Shown: one piece after another, positions 33,121-36,477 of the stretch | Layout of the letters: the number at the start of each line of letters is the position of its first letter | Position numbering within the stretch: position 1 is the first letter of the stretch | DNA from: [Limnothrix rosea] IAM M-220 | GTDB lineage: Bacteria; Cyanobacteriota; Cyanobacteriia; Cyanobacteriales; MRBY01 | NCBI RefSeq assembly: GCF_001904615.1 | Contig: NZ_MRBY01000040.1 | Location: 1 to 36,477 of the forward strand | DNA length: 36,477 nt | Direction of reading: 5' to 3' | Made by a program: the position numbers and the translations under genes | The notes under the pieces: model-generated | Told to the model about the DNA's origin: nothing | Database searches by the model: none | What the model saw: the letters and a program-made list of their open reading frames with translations, nothing else

Positions 33121-36100
33121 CTAGGGGGAGGCGATCGCCACAGATTGTAGCAAGCGAGCAATCTCCTCCTGCGTTTGCCATGCCCCAAATAATTGTCCCT
33201 GACCCAACCCACAATGGAAATTACATGCAATACATCGCTGATGTTCGGTCTGAATATCTTGCACTAATATGTTCAAATCTAGGCTGTGGGCTAAATGAAC
33301 TAGCGCTTCAAACAAGGCCACCTCTGGATCTTGTTCGCTCACTGCATCCTTGAGAACCGTTGCTGCGATCACCACCCCCTGAATTAACTGATGATATTGG
33401 GGACTAAGCACGAGGTTGGTTTCCCCAAAATGCCCTAAATATAGGCACACACCAAGGGTTCTGAGCTGTACAAGGTGCTGTCGCGCTTCCGTTTCTGTCA
33501 CCCCTTCAAGATTTTCGCAAAACTCAATCACAAGTTGTTCGTAACTTAAATTGTACGTCTGGGGCAGATCAGTAATCAGATGCACTAACTGGGGATCCCG
33601 CAGTTGTTTGCTCGACATTGTCATGTGGAGCTTTAGGGGTTTTGTGGGAGACATGACTTGCCATTGCTGGAAATCTTGGCAGGCAGCCTGAAAGCCCCAG
33701 CGAAGTAATTGGCGACTGAGCCCTGTTTCGGTGGCGATCGCCCAAAAATCCTCAGGATCAACCCAGCCATTGCGGGGATGGAACCAGTGAATCTGCGCCG
33801 CAACAGCCACGAGCTCCTGTTTTTCTAGGCTAAAAATCGGTCGATAGCGCATCGCCAAACCCTGATCGGCGATCGCCTCCCGTAAATCTTGCTCTAAATG
33901 ACGACGATTGGCAATTTCCGTTTGAAGCTTGCGATCAAAAACCTCCGAGCGCGATCGCCCCCGAGATTTCGCTTGGTACATAGCCACATCAGCATCCTGC
34001 AACAACGCATCAGGACTCTGATAATCATGAGAACCTTGGACAATGCCAATACTTGTATTCACAAAAACATCTTGACCCGCTAGCCGAAAAGGTTGTTGGA
34101 GCACACCATGAATCCGCTGGGCAATTTGCAAAGCATAGCTTTCATGGTGAATCTCATCCAGCAAGATCACAAACTCATCCCCCCCCAATCTCGCAAGCGT
34201 ATCCGTTTCCCGCAGACAATCCTGCACCCGCAACGCAAAAGCCTGAAGCAGCTGATCGCCTACCTGGTGACCGAGACTATCATTAATCCACTTAAAATGA
34301 TCTAAATCTAAAAACAACACCGCAAAATCGTAGCCAGAGTATCGTTGATGGTGCTTAAAAGATTGCTTCAGGCGTTCCTGTAGTAATGAACGGTTGGGTA
34401 AATTTGTCAGCGGATCATATAAAGCATCATGGATCAATTGTTTTTCCATCTGTTTGCGATCACTAATATCCACCATCTGCCGAATCACATGGAGAGGCTC
34501 ACCCGTGGCCGTTTCCACCAAAACAGCTTGCATGAGGGCATGGATCACTTGCCCATTTTTCGCGAGGTAACGTTTTTCCCGTTGAAACTGTTTAATATGT
34601 CCCGTCTTTAGCTCTAGATTTTGATGTAAATCTTCCGGTACATCATCGGGGTGAGTCACATCCAGATAGCTTGTCCCCTGTAGCTCTCGTGGCTCATAGC
34701 CTAGGGTGTGGCACCAGGACTGATTAATGGTTTCGTAGCGCCCTTCAAGATCGGTAATGGCCATACCGATCGGTGCCAGATTAAAGGTTTGTCGAAACTG
34801 AAAGTCACTTTGGTAGAGGTGATCGGCCACAGCACGGCGCTCTGTAACATCCGTTTGAATCCCAATGAAATGGGTTAAATAACCCTGGTCATCCCGGACG
34901 GGAAAAATCTGCAACTCATTCCAAAATAAATCACCTGTTTTGCGATAGTTGCGTAACAGTACACGGCAGGGTTGACCGCGGAGGATGGCCTTGCGTAGTT
35001 CATCTAAAGCCGGCTGTTGGGTTTGTTGTCCCTGTAAAAAATTGCAATTTTGACCGACAATTTCTGAGGTGTCATAGCCCGTAATTTTCGCAAATCCTTC
35101 GTTGGCATAAATAATCGGGTTATGCACCTGCTGTGGATCGGTAATGACAACTCCTTGCTCGATGGCATCAATGGAGCGGTGTAACAAATTCATATTTTGA
35201 GTTTGTTGGTGATGGGTCACTGCTGTCGCCAAAATATTGGCGATCGCCTGTAGAAAATAAATTTGATCCTTAGAAAAGACCTGAGTCTCCAAGCTATAAA
35301 CAGCCAAAACTCCCCAGAGATGATCACCAGACCCGATCAAGACACTCACACCACTAACAATGCGGTGATTGTGCAGTAATGCCTCCCCCTTAAACCGTGT
35401 TTCCAGACGAAGATCTTCAATCACAACCGTTTGCTTTGTTGCCAAGGTATGGCCCACATGACTCTGGGTTGGCTGCTTACTCACCGTCACTAAACCGATC
35501 AGATCATCCGCCCAACCATAACCAGCCTCTAAAAGACAGCTAGAGGTATTGGGTTGTGAGCGATAGAGACAGGCAAATGGTAGATCTAAAATGCGGGCAA
35601 CAGCCGTAACACTCTGGCAAAACAAGCGATCAAGCTGTGCTGTTGTCTCTAAACTCAGTTGTCCAAGGCGAGCGATGGTGGATTGTTGCTTGGCTTTCTG
35701 GCGCAATTTTTGCTCGGTCAGCACCCGCTCACTTTCATCTTCAAGGAACATCAAAACTTGGTCTGGCTCTAGATAGACGTAGTCAACCTTGAGATAAATC
35801 TGGAGGTGGTCAAATTCGAGGTGATAGGTGCTAGAGCTTTTAGATTCGTAGCAATCAACAAGGTAACGATACAGCGCCGGTAAGCCTAAAAATAATTTCT
35901 CAGGCTTGTGGCCAATCGAGATGGTTTGATGCTCTAGACTGTTTCGGCTAAACTTTGCGGCGGCTGGATTAAAGTCGACTAGCTGTAGGGTTTCGTCAAT
36001 GTATTGCCAGTTATAGCAGGGGATTGGCAGGGAAAAATACTGTTGATATTGTTGGCTATATTGGTGGTCAAATTGTTCTTTGAGGTCGTGATATTGGTGC

Positions 36101-36267
36101 ATTGCCTCGTGATATTTGCCGAGGGTTTGCTCTAGGGAAGTTTCGATGGTGTTGATATATTCTGCCTGTTCCTGAATCTTGGCGATCGCCCCACCATAGG
36201 ACTGCAGTAACAGGAACCATAATGTTTTTTCTGGGGAAGAAGTATTACGAGAAGCAGATTGAGACAT
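33121..36267 (-). CDS. GAF-LOV-PAS-GGDEF-EAL signalling protein, predicted blue-light-regulated diguanylate cyclase
   Basis: The 1048-residue cytoplasmic protein starts with a helical/PAS-like region (1-185), then a GAF domain (about 205-350). A LOV-type PAS domain (about 362-478) has photoactive Cys408 in GQNCNFLQG and flavin contacts Asn440, Asn450 and Gln471. A further PAS/PAC (about 485-605), GGDEF (about 612-785) and an EAL-like domain (about 795-1040) follow. GGDEF is intact (RLGGDEF, 693-699) with an RxxD inhibitory site (RETD, 686-689). The EAL domain has AAQ where EAL is expected (823-825), HFGET in place of DDFGTG, and IQG in place of the KID metal site, so it should lack phosphodiesterase activity. 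The Arg after the LOV Cys is replaced by Asn409. Expected role: light-dependent c-di-GMP synthesis. Confidence 0.93.
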   Translation of the reverse strand: MSQSASRNTSSPEKTLWFLLLQSYGGAIAKIQEQAEYINTIETSLEQTLGKYHEAMHQYHDLKEQFDHQYSQQYQQYFSLPIPCYNWQYIDETLQLVDFNPAAAKFSRNSLEHQTISIGHKPEKLFLGLPALYRYLVDCYESKSSSTYHLEFDHLQIYLKVDYVYLEPDQVLMFLEDESERVLTEQKLRQKAKQQSTIARLGQLSLETTAQLDRLFCQSVTAVARILDLPFACLYRSQPNTSSCLLEAGYGWADDLIGLVTVSKQPTQSHVGHTLATKQTVVIEDLRLETRFKGEALLHNHRIVSGVSVLIGSGDHLWGVLAVYSLETQVFSKDQIYFLQAIANILATAVTHHQQTQNMNLLHRSIDAIEQGVVITDPQQVHNPIIYANEGFAKITGYDTSEIVGQNCNFLQGQQTQQPALDELRKAILRGQPCRVLLRNYRKTGDLFWNELQIFPVRDDQGYLTHFIGIQTDVTERRAVADHLYQSDFQFRQTFNLAPIGMAITDLEGRYETINQSWCHTLGYEPRELQGTSYLDVTHPDDVPEDLHQNLELKTGHIKQFQREKRYLAKNGQVIHALMQAVLVETATGEPLHVIRQMVDISDRKQMEKQLIHDALYDPLTNLPNRSLLQERLKQSFKHHQRYSGYDFAVLFLDLDHFKWINDSLGHQVGDQLLQAFALRVQDCLRETDTLARLGGDEFVILLDEIHHESYALQIAQRIHGVLQQPFRLAGQDVFVNTSIGIVQGSHDYQSPDALLQDADVAMYQAKSRGRSRSEVFDRKLQTEIANRRHLEQDLREAIADQGLAMRYRPIFSLEKQELVAVAAQIHWFHPRNGWVDPEDFWAIATETGLSRQLLRWGFQAACQDFQQWQVMSPTKPLKLHMTMSSKQLRDPQLVHLITDLPQTYNLSYEQLVIEFCENLEGVTETEARQHLVQLRTLGVCLYLGHFGETNLVLSPQYHQLIQGVVIAATVLKDAVSEQDPEVALFEALVHLAHSLDLNILVQDIQTEHQRCIACNFHCGLGQGQLFGAWQTQEEIARLLQSVAIASP

Positions 36268-36477
36268 CGACTACCTTGAATTTGTAGTGTCCTAAAAAAT
36301 TATTAGACTATATCTAAATCCGTATTTTTACGGAGTATGTCAAAACTATTTGTCGTCACTTTTAGTCTGGGCAGATCACAAAAAAAAGATTTAACTAATA
36401 GTTTAAACCGTAGGATTCGCCAAATAAGCAAAATCAATTTAAAGGATCTTAATAATTTACAATTATAGAAATTATTT
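36268..36477. other. A/T-rich upstream region at window edge
   Basis: These 210 bases upstream of the sensor gene are A/T-rich and contain no gene. They presumably carry its promoter, but no hexamer pair stands out. Confidence 0.5.

Noticed and set aside
1-36477. Many GCGATCGC octamers as possible regulatory sites
   Set aside because: They are the HIP1 repeats common across cyanobacterial genomes and occur inside coding regions without pattern.

Overview
The window is cyanobacterial chromosome. The octamer GCGATCGC (HIP1) recurs throughout, urtA has a canonical NtcA-type nitrogen promoter, and several proteins belong to families concentrated in cyanobacteria (DUF3593-, DUF4330- and DUF4126-type proteins, a LOV-GGDEF-EAL sensor, RimB/RimK). 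The genus cannot be fixed from the sequence alone. No tRNA, rRNA or CRISPR array was seen.

Layout. 79-6140 (minus): a type I secretion block, with a parvulin-type prolyl isomerase, a 1031-residue ABC exporter (cyclic-nucleotide-binding-like domain, degenerate C39 peptidase domain, transporter core) and an HlyD adaptor, followed by a small membrane protein. 6313-9276 (plus): an accessory island. A DUF4062/TIR-like effector-type protein ends in a short motif (KIYNIEKIDQAEF) that reappears near the N-terminus of a TPR-repeat protein (KIYNIGNIENATF). Between them sits a small element with hairpin ends carrying a DUF559 nuclease-like gene. A 91-bp relative of that element without the gene lies at 31280-31370. 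9273-12485 (minus): glyA, a WecA/MraY-like sugar-phosphate transferase and a 5-formyl-THF cyclo-ligase paralogue, with a terminator after glyA. 12705-12917: a small Cys-rich protein. 13142-15669 (minus): a CPA2/Kef-type antiporter preceded by a decayed KefF/KefG-like flavoprotein gene.

15787-20844 (minus): urtA-urtB-urtC-urtD, a urea ABC transporter under a GTA-N8-TAC NtcA box. UrtD carries a TerB-like C-terminal extension and urtE is absent. 20990-22094 holds about 1.1 kb with no recognisable intact gene. 22095-26927 (plus): membrane proteins, an ABC-2 permease, the overlapping rimB-like/rimK pair and a small zinc-ribbon-like protein. 26931-36267: cysK, a CbbY-like HAD phosphatase, a phytase-like lipoprotein, a conserved unknown, a short lipoprotein, a PlsC/DGAT-like acyltransferase and a 1048-residue GAF-LOV-PAS-GGDEF-EAL protein whose EAL half has lost its catalytic motifs.

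The strongest candidate for an undescribed system is 6313-9276 with its satellite at 31280-31370. It combines an effector/receptor pair that may signal through a shared amyloid-like motif with a DUF559-encoding element bounded by hairpins. Base-pair-preserving changes between the two element copies suggest that the folded end is functional.
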